Shown here in pieces: positions 1 through 11,325 of a stretch of 64,000 nt of DNA (the first letter of the stretch is position 1; every line of letters starts with the position of its first letter). The DNA is taken from assembly GCA_014621425.1 (NCBI GenBank), contig JAANBB010000083.1:1-64000 (forward strand), written 5' to 3'. The notes below the pieces were generated by a model. That model ran no database searches and was not told where the DNA came from. It saw only the letters and a list, made by a program, of their open reading frames with translations. Both the position numbers and the translations under genes were made by a program. The DNA comes from Cylindrodendrum hubeiense. Lineage: Eukaryota > Ascomycota > Sordariomycetes > Hypocreales > Nectriaceae.

Positions 1-207
1 CGGAAGCGGCTGCGGGTGCGGCGGAGGTGGAGGCGGAGATGGGAGCGGAGCTAGGGACGCGCTGCTGGATGCGTAGTCGTTGCCCGTGGTCCCATTGTAG
101 GCCATGTACGGGTTGTACGGGTTGTACGGGCTGTAGGGTGGCGGCGCCTGTAGTGACGGCGACGCAGGCGCCTGATACCTCTCGGCCCAGTCTGGTTGTT
201 TCTCCAT
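1..207 (-). CDS. Pro/Tyr-rich protein, N-terminal part (cut by left edge)
   Basis: Reading the minus strand from the ATG at 207-205 gives 69 codons with no stop up to the window edge, so this is the start of a gene continuing to the left. The product begins MEKQPDWAERYQAP and is rich in Pro, Tyr, Ala and Ser, with a short repeat of the type PYSPYNPYNPY encoded by a 9-bp tandem unit near 106-135, then a poly-proline stretch. This composition suggests a disordered or cytosolic tail region. I do not recognise the family and assign no function. The start is the only ATG in this open frame before the edge apart from one internal Met. Confidence 0.5.
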   Translation of the reverse strand, partial: MEKQPDWAERYQAPASPSLQAPPPYSPYNPYNPYMAYNGTTGNDYASSSASLAPLPSPPPPPPHPQPLP

Positions 208-636
208 TTCACGGTGATGCGAGTGTTACAGTTCTGTCTTCATTTTGCCAGCGGTTGGTTGAGTCTTGTTGAGGGAGACTGGCCAGGGATGAGTGCGGTG
301 AGGCCTCTATCGGGTGGGAAATTGCACCGTGTCGCCACCTCCAGATACACAGTACGAAATACGATGACCGACTTGGATACGACGTACTCATCTCGCCACC
401 TGCCGTCCCAGAGAAGTTGAATTGGATCATTCTTGGCTGCTGCTTGGCTACTAGTGCTCTGCCTCCTCGTTTAATTCGCCGATAACGGCATCGTCATTCA
501 TTATGTCTTCCTCTTCCTCTTCCTCTTCAGCTCTCCAACTCTCCCATGCTTGCGCTGCCAAGGCCATCATGCCAAGCCAACACGCGACAGAGCACATCAC
601 CCAGTCAGACCCAAGAATCATCCTGTCCACAGCTCT
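208..636. other. Intergenic, no gene seen
   Basis: A 429-bp spacer between the downstream end of the aminopeptidase gene and the start of the left-edge gene, so it serves as terminator for one and promoter for the other. It contains a CTTCCT hexamer tract around 504-530. I see no coding potential beyond short shadows. Confidence 0.5.
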
Positions 637-2275
637 TTAATTGCCCGCGAGCAGAGCCTCAAGCTCTCCCGCCTCCTTGGGCACCGTCGTCAGGTTCTCG
701 TTGCCCGTGGGCGTGATGAGGATGTTGTCCTCAATGCTGCAACATGTTAGCTCTCGTATCTGGCTTGGCGCTGGTAGTGCCACTTACCGAACTCCACCGA
801 CATCCCAGTACTTGTCCAATACCGCAGAGTCGATAAACTTGTTGTGCTTGGGGTCCTCTAGATAAGGGGCAATGATGAAGTTGCAGAAGTAGATCTGGGT
901 TCGTCAGTTGATCCATGCATCGAGGTAGAGGACAGCAGCATTATCCAGATTGACTTACGCCTGGCTCAACGGTAATTACACTTCCGCTTGGCAGCTTGCC
1001 GCGGACTCGGAGATAGCGGAACATGGTGTCCTCGTCGCTGTAGTTGGGGTTGCCGCCAGTGTCGTGGGTATCCATGCCAAGGTAGTGACCCAGGCCGTGG
1101 GGGAAGAAGGCGACGCTAGTGCGAGCCTTGAGAATCTCCTCCTTGTCGCCCTTAAGAATGCCAACGGATAGCAGACCGTCGATGGCGATCTTGTGTGCAA
1201 GCAGATGCACATCGTCCCAGAGAACACCTTCCTTCAGCATGTCAGTGCAATCATTTTGCATTTTGAGGACAATATCGTAGATTTCTCGAGATTCCTTGCT
1301 GAACTTGCCGGACAGGGGGAAGGTTCGGGTCTACATGATGTTAGTTGGGTGCTGAACTTGACGGATGGGATAAACGCGGGCGCACTCACAATATCAGAGG
1401 CATAGTTGTTCCACTCAGCACCGGCATCCAACAAGAGGTTCAGCTTTCCGTCCAGAGGCTCGTCGTTCTTGACATAGTGTAGAGTTGCAGCCGCCCGTCC
1501 ACTGGCAAAGATGGGGCTATAAGCCATCTCCTTGCCTCCGTTGGCAACGCATCGCTCCAAAAAGATGGCCTCCAGCTCTCTCTCGTTCTTGGCCTTGGTG
1601 GTGTTCTCCACGACTGCCCTGTGGGCGATGTCTGATACCTGGTTGGCCTTGCGGATAAGGGCAACCTCGAACTCATCCTTGACGACACGGGAAACCTCAA
1701 TGGCCGTCTTCAAGAAGGAAAAGTCCTTGTCCTCGAATTCGAGGAATGTGATGTTATCCAAGACTTGGTTCGCAATGGCGAAGACGGTGGACTTGGGGCT
1801 GGCGGCTGCGAGGCTGACCAGGGTGGGGTTGATCTCGGTGGTCAATCGGACCTCGTCGACGTCATATCTCTCGAGGGCTTCGTCGATGCTAACGGGGAGG
1901 CCAGACCAGATGACGCTGTCGGGGTCGATCGGGGGGATAAAGAGGATGGACTTGGAGGATTGGATATCGTAGATGAAGTGGCAGTCAGCGAGGTTGCAGC
2001 CGGTAAGATAGTAGAAGTATCGGCGCTGGCTGTTGAGGGTGTCAGTGTGAGAGGGCGTGTTGAAGAGAGCCAGGGGCTGTAGTAGGGAAGCATCAGACGT
2101 ACCGGAAGGGCTCGGGCTCGTCGTTGTCCTCGAGGAGCTTGGTCATGCGGCCCTCGACGTAGAGAACGCCGGTGGCATCGGGCTTCTTCTCGCGGATGAG
2201 GTCGACGACACGCTTGGCATGCGACTTGGCGGGGTATTTGCCCTTGAGGACCGTCTCGTAGTCTTCGGCGACCAT
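637..2275 (-). CDS. pepP: Xaa-Pro aminopeptidase / prolidase (M24B)
   Basis: Cleaves the N-terminal residue from peptides with proline in second position, or Xaa-Pro dipeptides. It is a dinuclear-metal pita-bread enzyme. Five exons (2275-2103, 2029-1390, 1330-959, 894-788, 736-637) join to 463 residues. The metal ligands are all visible: Asp259 (LDAGAEW), Asp270 (ASDITRTFP), His353 (HGLGHYLG), Glu393 (VEPG) and Glu433 (GVRIEDN). An N-terminal creatinase-like domain precedes the catalytic domain. Introns at 737-787, 895-958, 1331-1389 and 2030-2102 have clean GT/AG ends. The start at 2275 lies in a good context (ACCATGG on the sense strand) and gives the usual family length. The frame stays open upstream (see the separate entry on the leader). 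The symbol pepP is used in the fungal family sense. Confidence 0.93.
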
Positions 2276-2524
2276 GGTGGAGGCTATCGCGTGGAGGGTG
2301 GAGTGGGATCGAGGGGTGAAGCTTCCCGGCTGTTGCGATGGATGCGAGGCAAGTGGTGAGGCCAGGCGACGGGCGTGGAGATGTCGGACGGAGGAGAAGT
2401 GTCGGGAAACCGGTCGAGCCAAGATCACAGGTCGAGTCGCAGACAAAGTCGAGGTTGATCTCGTTGGGCAAAGACGAGACAGACAGAGCGGGCGGCAGGT
2501 TGCGAGACGGAACAACCCCGCCAT
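2276..2524 (-). other. In-frame upstream extension resembling a mitochondrial presequence
   Basis: The frame of the aminopeptidase is open for 83 codons above the chosen ATG, back to an ATG at 2524 (a further ATG lies at 2566). The extension starts [20 protein letters not shown] and is rich in Arg, Ser, Leu and Ala with almost no acidic residues, the composition of a mitochondrial targeting peptide. Such a leader would fit a dual-targeted enzyme, since Icp55/XPNPEP3 relatives act in mitochondria. Whether it is transcribed cannot be told from sequence alone. Confidence 0.35.
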
Positions 2525-4020
2525 GGGAGCCGCCGCCGGCTTGATAACGGACGCGGAGGGAGCCATGGGAAGCAGTGACGCGGGACACACTGCGGGGCAG
2601 CTGCAACGAAAGAGGAAGCTCCCTGAGCTCGCTGACCCTCATGAGATTCCGTGTCGTCTAGCGGTTCCCGGTTTAGCGGTCGTAGGGACTTTGCACAGCG
2701 CCCACGCACCTTTGTATCCGGCGCTGCAGGGGTCTGCCAGGGGTCCCACAGCGGCTGCCAGCGGCTTCCGTAGGCCTTTACTGCCATTGAGCGCCAACTC
2801 CACTGTAAAACATGGATATCCCAAGACCCATCTGCTGTTGATGTCGATGTTCAACGGAAAGCATTCGATTGAGGTAAATAGAAACTCGATGCTTGGAAAC
2901 CAGTCGGCCCACAACTCCCACAGCTTCCACAACCCCAATAACACCGCTTCTCCACTCCTGACATCACGAAACTCCTTCATCCGCGGCTCAACTTGGAATC
3001 ATTACCCTCCACCTTCACACGCCATTCCTCGTCCACCCGCTTATACATACTCACACGTGATGCCCCTCGTCACAAACTAAATGTCATTCTGCGCGTATAT
3101 GTTGCTGTTGATGTCGCCTCAGCTGAGTTCGGCGCCCTTGTTTTCTCAGCTGGTCTTGCAAAACGCCTCTTCCACCTCCTCACACCAGTCCAGGGTGTGT
3201 ATCCTGCGGAGTCCGATGAAGACCCTGCAGAGAATGTGCTTCTTATGCCTCTGATATTGATACCACATGTTGGCTTTGGTGGGCGTGTCTCATCCGCAAT
3301 CGAGGGAAGCCCTGCTGTTGTTGGATGTCTGGTTATCCGCTATCGACATGCAGTCGCCCTTCTGGTTGTTATTATGCAAAGCATGTGTCGCGTTAAAGAC
3401 AGCCAGCGCATTATCCTATCCTTACCTACCGCCAATTTTACCAGTCCAAAGAGGCGAGGAAACATGAGTTTGACAGTAGACAGTCACAACTTTATAAAGA
3501 ACCCGATATCTATAATATACCATCGTTTCTTTTGTGTATTGACGAAGCCCTACAGCAAGAAAAAAAATTGAGATTGGCAGGGCTGGGCCCCAAAGGTTGC
3601 ATTGTGCACCAATATTTCAGCATGCCGAGACCTCCTGCACCTCAAGCGTCCACTGACATTGTCATGCCTCTGCATGTTGTCCTTGCATTCATGTGAGGAA
3701 ATTTCCAAGACATTGGCTTTGGGTATTGCACCCCCAAAGACAGGGGGCCTCCTGTGTGGTTGCTGGCTTTACAGCGCTGTGCTTGATAATAATGCTATTA
3801 ACACATCTTGATACATATTCTTAAATTCTTTGTCTATCAGAATGAAATTCTCGTAAGCGGTTCAAGCCCGCTTCATAAAATCACAAGAAAACTGAAATCC
3901 AAAGTGTGCGATAGGCTTAATTCTTCGATGGCTTCTCCTCAAGCAACCGGTCCTTAGACACGCATGCTTGTCTCTGGTACATCAATTTGCGCCTCCACAT
4001 CTAGGACTACTTCCAGTAAC
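2525..4020. other. Intergenic, no supported gene
   Basis: About 1.5 kb upstream of the aminopeptidase. The plus-strand frame 2993-3571 is open for 192 codons, and the opposite strand is also largely open around 3080-3310. Neither product has a recognisable motif, and the tail of the plus frame is low-complexity and Lys-rich. I treat the region as promoter plus the 3' flank of the hydrolase gene. A perfect tRNA T-arm look-alike lies near 3853-3871 without the rest of a tRNA. Confidence 0.4.
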
Positions 4021-5250
4021 CTATTCCGAAAGAAAATCAAGCATAGAGTTGAAGGTAAAGGTATGGGAGTACCCGTAGTTCAATCCATGGCCTGCACCAG
4101 GTACAACGGAGGTGTTGAACCGAGAGGCGTGGGGAAAATATTCCTTCGAGGCATCGAGGAGAGATGGAAGGGTACCATCAAGGCTATCGGTCGCATAACA
4201 GTCGCTTCCGCAGAACGGGAGATCGTGCTCTGTCACTTATCAGTATCAAGTTTGCCCCACAGAATATCGAAGAGTCAACTCACCGCCAGTAATGACCAGA
4301 ACTGGGCCAGTATAGCCGCTCTTCTTCATGACAGGAGCTCCAACGGTGAGCAATTCAGCCGGAGCAGCAGGCTGTCCCATAATGTACGAAAGTTCCAACA
4401 TTTCAGGATCGAAGTCGCCATCAGAGAAGAAGTTGACAAACATGCTTGTTGTGGAAGCAGACGCAACATAACCTGTCGGATACTTGCCAGCCAAGATCGG
4501 CGAGTCCTTGACAGGGATAAAGTTGTTTCCGACAAGGAATAGAGGGATGTAAGAAAATACGTGTGTAAATCCAGTCAGAATGATGGCGTCCGTCATTCCG
4601 GGGTACATGTCGGCAAGCGCGTAGGTCATGACAGATCCAAACGAGTGGCCGATATGTATAACCCTGTCAAAATTTGTGTAAGATCCAGCGATCTTCCCGC
4701 TGGTCGCTTGCTTCGTCAGCTCACAGAGAGCAGCAATTTCCAGATAGACTTGAATCTCGTCGATGGGGTGGCCCTTCGACGAGGCTCCAATGCCCAGTCG
4801 GTCCCATGTGAGAGTCGAGTAACCGTGTTCGTCAACCGCCTTCTCAACGTAGCTGTAGTTGTAGTTATTGTGAGGAAAATCCCAGTATCGCCGGTCGAAC
4901 CCAACCCCGTGAGTCATGATCTGCAGCTCTCTTCCGGGTCCATGGTCGGGTTCGCAGTAGGTGGCCGCAAGGTTGTAGTCGCCAGAAATCTCCTTGGTCT
5001 AGACCTTGTCAGCCATCAAGCAGAAAGCAATTGTAAAACAGCAACGCACTCCAGTCTGCATGAGGCTTGAATAATCCCGCCCCTGCTGGGCCATGTTCAA
5101 AAAGAGCGACGTGACTTCGATCTTGGTTATGGGCGCCTTGATGTCAAACACTGCGTTCTCCGCAGTCAACGAAACAGGGACCATGATATCCTTGCACTTC
5201 CTCGCTGAACCAACAGTGAGGAGGCTGAGCAGGGCCACAAACATCAGCAT
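4021..5250 (-). CDS. Secreted alpha/beta hydrolase
   Basis: Serine hydrolase of the alpha/beta fold, predicted secreted. Three exons (5250-5050, 4998-4284, 4229-4021) give 374 residues. Introns of 51 bp (4999-5049) and 54 bp (4230-4283) have GT/AG ends and restore frame precisely. The N-terminus MLMFVALLSLLTVGSA is a signal peptide. The nucleophile elbow is GHSFGS with Ser186. The probable acid is Asp308 in TGEHDLPFCGSDC, and the probable base is His353 in PGAGHGLNYGY. An HGVGFDRRYWDF segment upstream forms the oxyanion-hole region. Cysteines in the secreted part suggest disulfides. The substrate (ester, lipid or epoxide) cannot be decided. It stands alone, and its 5' flank is 1.3 kb of spacer. 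Confidence 0.88.
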
Positions 5251-6528
5251 CGTGGCTGCTTACTATGAAATGAAAGAAAGAAAGGAGCGAGGGTAAAGAA
5301 CGTCGGTTAGTGATTCAATTCTCCAAGCCACAGCACCACCAGCGGGCCAACAGTCTTATACCTACGCAGGTCTTTCCCTCCCATCGGTGATGGCCAACTA
5401 TTTCAAATTGGGGTCTCACCCGTGCCTGCGGATGTTTGCTCCGCAGGGATGCAGAGGCTGACACCCAGGCCCCGAAACTCCCGCCCGGGAGACACGGCGA
5501 TGACGCCGCCTTACCGGTCTTGGAGGCGGGTTGAGGATCTCTTCAACGCCGATGATAGCTCCGATCGATGAAATGGATTAGGCGTGACAAATAACACCAC
5601 TACCGGTTGATGCGGAAACAAGATGTAACCCCAGCTGCGCCTTCACCACAGGCCATCGCCACATCCAGAATAGATTTGGCTGTGCGATCAAACAAATGAA
5701 GCTAAGCGGCCCCGTTTACGACTCAGGTGTCCCCAAGACCATTGAGCAGTGAGACAACAGGGCGTTCTACAAAGGGAAGACCGGGTGTGATTGACAGGAA
5801 CCGGCGCAGAAAAAGAAACCTAAGTCTAGCGCCCGCTCTCCGAATTGAGATCTACTCTCGGCAGAAACATTTCCGTCTTTAGTTTGCCCATGCCATCTGA
5901 AGATCTTCCCTCTTTGGTGCCTCGGGGGACATGCATAAAAAAGGAGTATTACTTATCCTGGCGGCGGTCCGTCCAGCGCATTTAATTTGCCGCCAAGGCC
6001 ACTCTTATAGCCCGTGTTTGTACAGAGAGCAGCGAACGATCGACGCATAGATCACGAGGGAGTTCAGATGCTAGCGGCACAGGACCAAAATGAGGGTAAG
6101 GGGGAGATCAAAAGGACAGAATAGAGTCTCCAGCGGCGATATTGAAGGCGCCGCCGACTTCTGCGGTGGGAGAAGGCGACGCGGCTCGGTACACAGCTGC
6201 GGTGACAGCCGTTGGTTAGCTGCTGTGGTATTTGCCGGAATAATTACTGGAACGGGCCGGCTATTTGGAATTGTCTGCAACTGAGCTTGCCATATATTAT
6301 GATGTGTCGATAATTGTGGAATTTAATACTCGATATTTATTGTGCACTCTGACTTGCACTGTAATTTCGATGTTTGATAGGGAAAGGAAAGAATGGGTGA
6401 TAAATTTCGGAGAAATTTAGAATCACGTGCTTTTATAACCCAAATAACCACAAAAAAAAAACCCCGATTCAATACTGACTGAAGTAAAGATTAGAACTCG
6501 AAATACATGGCAAGGAGCCTACTAGCTA
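5251..6528. other. Intergenic, no gene seen
   Basis: A spacer of about 1.3 kb between the hydrolase promoter and the 3' end of the coiled-coil gene. It contains an A10 run near 6452-6461 and AT-rich sequence at 6290-6530. The overlapping open frames at 6071-6284 on both strands are short and have no recognisable motif. Confidence 0.5.
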
Positions 6529-7908
6529 TCAATCACAATGAACCATCGGTTTGAGAAGCGCCATCATCTTCTTAAAGCCCTCTCCGGTAGACTTGCCACG
6601 TTTCATCACGCCGGGAGCGATTACAAATCGCACCTGTGCATCTTTGTGCAGCTCATCCCCTTTCTCCAACTCCATGGTCTCAGGGTCAAACTCATCTTTT
6701 GCGGAATGCCCCCAGTCAGACACCCATACCACTCTCGCAACCTGTCTGCTGATCTCCTTATCAAGTAGCAATGCTTTGTCTATAATTGTGCAAAGCTGCT
6801 CGTCGAAGCCCAGATTGTCGGGTTTTGACAAGTGGCCAATTGTCTCTTTGATGTTCTTGACAATCTCAGCCTGTTCTTTCTCCAAAGACTCACGGACTTC
6901 GCATTCCTTCTTAGAGTCCACCGCATCCAATATTAGTCCCGTTGTTGTTGCACTCCACGCCTGGAACTTGCGTTCTGCCTCTGGATCTGGACCGTCTCCG
7001 AGTTTTGAGTCAGAATAACGGTCTGTGAAAATTGATGTCAATGGTGATGGATCTAGCAGTTAAGGGCTCAACCTACCTGGCTTCAATGACTCCCTCAGGC
7101 GCAAAAAGTGTAATCTGTCCTTTTCGTTCATCCAGAGAAACCCTTGAAAGACTGTCCCATCAATAACCTTCCACAAAAAGGCTTCAATAATTTTGTACAC
7201 TTTGTCTGGCTGTGTCAGATAGCGTTGGTATGAATCTTCGGTCGGGGTAACTCGTTGAAGGAAATTAAGATACCGTGGGCGATCGGAAGAACCTTGGTCT
7301 GGGTTTTGGGGGTCCTGGTGACCATTATATGTTTTGGCGGCACGCCGGTAGGAAATAAACCGTTTCTTGTGGTTGATAAAGCTTGTGACTATCGTGGATC
7401 TAGGCGTTTCCTGGGGATTCTCGTCGAAATACTGTATAGCAAAATCTCGAATAGCAAATCTCAGTTGTGTAATGAGATCCACCAGATATTCGTCTGTCAT
7501 TTTGTAGAACCCTTGGCCTGTTGTGCGCAGTTTGTCGATCTCTGCAGCCCCTTTCTTCCAAGATTTTCGAATAGCCAGCGCTTCAGCCTTTGATTCGGCC
7601 AAATCTTTCTCCAACTGCTGGAAGTCCTGCAACTTGTCGATCTTCTCGACCAGCTGTCTTTCTGCCTCCTGTTTACCTGTGACCTCTTCCCTCAGTTTCT
7701 TCTCGACCTGCTCCAGCTTCACCAAGAGTTCGGCCTCAGCCGGAGTAGAGACTGCTGCTAATGGGTGTGAGATGTCGGTACCAAATGATGAAGATGTTAG
7801 GGCAGAATTAGAACAGTCAGAGGCTGGTGGGCCTTCAACCGTCACAGGCTCGCTTGTGTTGCTCATCTCAACGTCGTTGAGGGGCAAATCAGGCTGCGCT
7901 CCACACAT
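6529..7908 (-). CDS. Coiled-coil protein of unknown function
   Basis: Two exons (7908-7077, 7022-6529) joined across a 54-bp intron give 441 residues. The first ~50 residues are Ser/Pro/Ala-rich. Residues ~55-130 are a strong heptad coiled coil rich in Glu, Lys and Leu. A middle globular region holds conserved-looking aromatic segments (TDEYLVDLITQLRFAIRDFA, AFLWKVIDGTVFQGFLW). The C-terminal half is acidic and helical and ends in a compact motif, RFVIAPGVMKRGKSTGEGF. This layout recurs, as far as I recall, in uncharacterised Sordariomycete proteins, but I cannot name a domain. It is head to head with an Hsp70-like gene 1.15 kb away, so shared regulation is possible. No signal peptide or membrane segment is seen. 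Confidence 0.82.
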
Positions 7909-9057
7909 GGTTGTGAAAACTATAGGTGGATAGAGCTTAAGTTGACGGCTGACACAACGGATATAAAAACGCTAATGTTATGTAGCGCGTACCGTAAGTT
8001 GAAGAAATATTGGATAAAGGTATTGAGGACACATGAGAATTGCCATCGCCAAGGTGCCCTTAAAATCTTCAATTTCAGCCCAGCGACGCGTATGTCCTTA
8101 GGCGCCCGCCCAGGCCGAGACCACGGCTAAAAGTATGCCTTCTATGACACAGAAAACCACTTAATCCCTCCCATAGTCACATTGATAGGCGACTATCGGC
8201 GCCACGCCCGACTATTATTATCGTGTCTGACTCGTGATCTTCTCCTTTGATATCATCTACGTCTTCCGATACGTCACCTGGGCCAGTCCAGTATGTGCGC
8301 TTTGTTTCAAGAAATGCCGCAGGTGAATGTAGTATATCTGCACCTTGGAGTCGTAAATACCACCATGACTCGGCTATTCTTTTCGTTTCAAAATTTAACG
8401 TGGCTTTGCAAGACATCTTGGCCTCTTATTGGTAGCCTTCTTGGGAATACAGCGAACGTGACATGTAATCAGGAACCAACGGAAACAGCAAGATACAAGG
8501 GCTGTGGTTTCATTTTATTTTTAGCTACCTATTATCATTGCGGCTTGGAGTCGTATATGCGGCCAAGAGTCGAACCTTTTTCCAATTCCGAGACGCGACA
8601 AGGCTCTGTGAGATATGTTAGCCTCTGATTCGTGGCCTGCTTGAAAATTCAGTTGCATGAAGCTTTTTAGTACTGACCAACTTAAAACAACATGCAATAG
8701 CGTTGCATTTCCCTTTTTGGTTTATATTCGTCACCTCGTGGAAGTCATTCCGTAGGCTGCTAAGGCCGCTTAGTAGGCCAGAATCTAAATTTATTTAACA
8801 TGACGATGGATTATGCGCGATTGGCGGATCAGGCTGATACGCAGTTGGTGGCATAGTGTTTTATGTTTCTGCCTGCTCGTCTGCGACGAGGACTCCTTGA
8901 TCCGTGCCGCATTTAAGCTCATCCATCTCCATCTCCATCCGTGTTCCAACCCCATGACCATCTGGATATACGAAAGGTCTCATTCAGCTTGCGGTTATCT
9001 CTGCAAGGAACTGAATATAACTTTTTCCAAGTTACAGTCACCGCCATATTAGCCACG
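7909..9057. other. Divergent promoter region of the coiled-coil / Hsp70-like pair
   Basis: 1.15 kb between two divergently transcribed genes, AT-richer than its neighbours. It holds one short minus-strand open frame (8177-8416, listed separately). A near-identical stretch beginning CTTGGAGTCGTA occurs at about 8344 and about 8543, roughly 200 bp apart. No other gene is apparent. Confidence 0.45.
8177..8416 (-). CDS. Small hypothetical ORF or gene remnant (79 aa)
   Basis: ATG at 8416 in a reasonable context (CCAAGATGTC), running 79 codons to a stop at 8177. The product has protein-like composition with an aromatic patch (ESWWYLRLQGADILHS) and an acidic middle, which is unlike a random shadow frame. 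No domain is recognised. It lies inside the spacer between the coiled-coil and Hsp70-like genes and could be a small gene, an unspliced fragment or the remains of a once larger gene. I have no evidence that it is expressed. Confidence 0.25.
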   Translation of the reverse strand: MSCKATLNFETKRIAESWWYLRLQGADILHSPAAFLETKRTYWTGPGDVSEDVDDIKGEDHESDTIIIVGRGADSRLSM

Positions 9058-11325
9058 ATGCAAAACCAAAACGGCCTCTCTCACCGACCGAGATTGTTCG
9101 GTCTTGGGCCCGAGTCTGACCACGATTCAGACTTTGAAGAGGATGATGGTCTTCTGATTATCGGTATTGACTTTGGTACTACGTGAGTGTCCATGGTAAT
9201 TGACCTATCCATTAATTTTGTTGACCTGAAGTGATTTATCAGGTACTCTGGAGTTGCATGGGCCACCAAAACTGACTTTCAGAGCGAGCAAATCAATGTG
9301 ATTACCAGTTGGCCTGGCAGCGGCCGAGAAGAAGGCAAGGCCCCGACTGAGCTGTACTATGAACATGACCAGATCATGTGGGGATACAACATGGATAGTG
9401 ATGTAGACCCTATCCGCTGGTTCAAGCTGCTCCTTCTGAAAGATGAAGATATATCTCCCGAGCTGAAATCCTCCGAGTTCCTTCTTCGCGCCCGCAAAAT
9501 GATGAAGGAAAACAGAAAGACTGCTATTGATCTAATCTCTGATTACCTACGGATGCTGTGGAAGCATATTCTTGACACCATCGCCCGGGACCGTGGTGAG
9601 GATGTATTGGACGCTCTGCAACTTCACGTCGTCATCACGATCCCCGCCATCTGGAAGGGATATACACGACAGCATATGCAAGAAGCAGCGAAGAGGTCAG
9701 GCATACTTGATTCTCGACGTGCTGGGCTCACCAATTTGACATTTGCACCCGAGCCAGAAGCAGCCGCTTTCGCGACCTTGTGTGAGCCCAACAAGAGCAA
9801 GAATATAAAAAGGGGAGACGTTTATCTTGTTTGTGATGCTGGAGGAGGCACAGTCGTACGTCCTGTCTCTCGAGCTCCGAATGCGACACGTTGCTAACAA
9901 GACTAGGATCTGATTAGCTATAAAATCATCTCAACAAGCCCAATTCACATGGAGGAAGCAGTGGAAGGATCAGGTTAGTATATTTGGCCGACACTCCCTT
10001 GCGAGGGAATAACTGACATCTTTCTAAATCCAGGTGGCCTTTGTGGTGGTATCTTCATTGACGAGGTCTTTGAGAGCATAGTCAAAAACCGGCTGGGTCG
10101 TGGATGGGACCAACTAAGTAGGGCAGGTATCAAAGACATTATGAGAGGAGAGTGGGAGCAATCGATCAAGCCGCAGTTCAAACCGACAAACACCAAGAAG
10201 GAATACATCGTTTCCATTCCGGCGATGGCGTTTTCGAAACAGAGTCTAGATGACACGAGCAGAGAACCCTTCATAAAGAAGGGTCGGATACACTTCAAGG
10301 GGTAATATATTAACTCCCAAGGTATGCTTCTAGTGATCCTGCAGCTAAACTTTCTTTGCAAGGTCTCATATCGAGAAAGCCTTCACTGGCATTCTCGCAA
10401 ACATTGACAACTTGGTCGATGCTCAGATCCGCAAGGCAACGGGACAAAACCTATCCGTAGCCGTAATTCGAATCTCTCTCAGCAAATCACGGTTTAGGCT
10501 GACGAGTTTTAGGCAATAATTCTCGTTGGAGGTTTCGGGGCAAGCCCATATCTCTATGAGCACTTGAAGGATCGACATAAGCCAGAAGGCATCGACATTT
10601 TACAGTCCACTGGGATAAACCCGTATGACACCCATACTTGATAATACCATCAATAACAAATCTGCTAACCATAAATCTGTCAGGCGCACCGCAATCTGTC
10701 GCGGTGCTGTGTATAAGGGTTTCTTGGACGGCAAGGTCACAGGAGCGAATGGCATCGAAGCCACGGCCGGCATTGTGGCACCTATTCGCGTTACATCGAC
10801 TATATCAAGGGCTAGCTACGGAATCAAACATAGTAGCCTATTCGACGCTGATCACCATCTCGAAGAAGATAAAATTTGGGACGGGGATCAATGCGAGTGG
10901 AGGGCAAACAACCAAATGAGTTGGTTCTTGACGAGAGTCTGTGCTCTTCTTCCTCAGTTGCTGAAAACTCTAACTGACACACTATCTAGGGAGAAAATGT
11001 ATCAAAAAAGAATCCAGTGGAACAAAGTTATTTTCGCACATACAGGCAAGACTTTGGTGGTGATATGTCGGTGAGTATTTACGAGTGTGAGGATATGGAA
11101 CCTCCCAATCGGTTAAACTCGAGTGTGAAACGCTTGAGCAAAATTCAGTGTTCTCTTGACATTCCATTCTCAGACTTACGGGACTATTGCAACCCGGAGG
11201 GTGAGCAGATCAAGAAGTTGGAATATTTAGTGACAATGATTCCTTCAGGAGCAAGTATGGAGTTTGCGGTGTCTTTTGATGGGAGGGATATTGGAAAGAA
11301 GAATACCAATGTCCGATTTGAGTAG
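9058..11325 (+). CDS. Hsp70-like ATPase (HSPA12 type)
   Basis: Actin-fold ATPase related to Hsp70, of the divergent fungal HSPA12-like class that lacks a canonical substrate-binding domain. Eight exons: 9058-9182, 9243-9855, 9907-9973, 10034-10301, 10363-10462, 10513-10622, 10684-10936, 10990-11325. They join to 623 residues. The phosphate-1 motif is GIDFGTTYSGVAW (from ~residue 36), split by the first intron. Phosphate-2 is CDAGGGTVDLISY, split by the second intron. The adenosine motif is ILVGGFGASPYL. The segment GENVSKKNPV near the end is characteristic of this class. The start ATG at 9058 precedes an acidic linker (DHDSDFEEDD). All seven introns are 50-61 bp. Such proteins are expanded in filamentous fungi and are often linked to stress or incompatibility, but the role of this one is unknown. 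It is divergent from the coiled-coil gene. Confidence 0.92.

Noticed and set aside
2993..3571. 192-codon plus-strand frame
   Set aside because: No recognisable motif, the opposite strand is also partly open, and the C-terminal part is AT-rich low-complexity sequence. It was not strong enough to call a gene.
8561..8580. Reverse-strand GGTTCGACTC resembling a tRNA B box
   Set aside because: The sequences around the loop do not pair as a T-stem.
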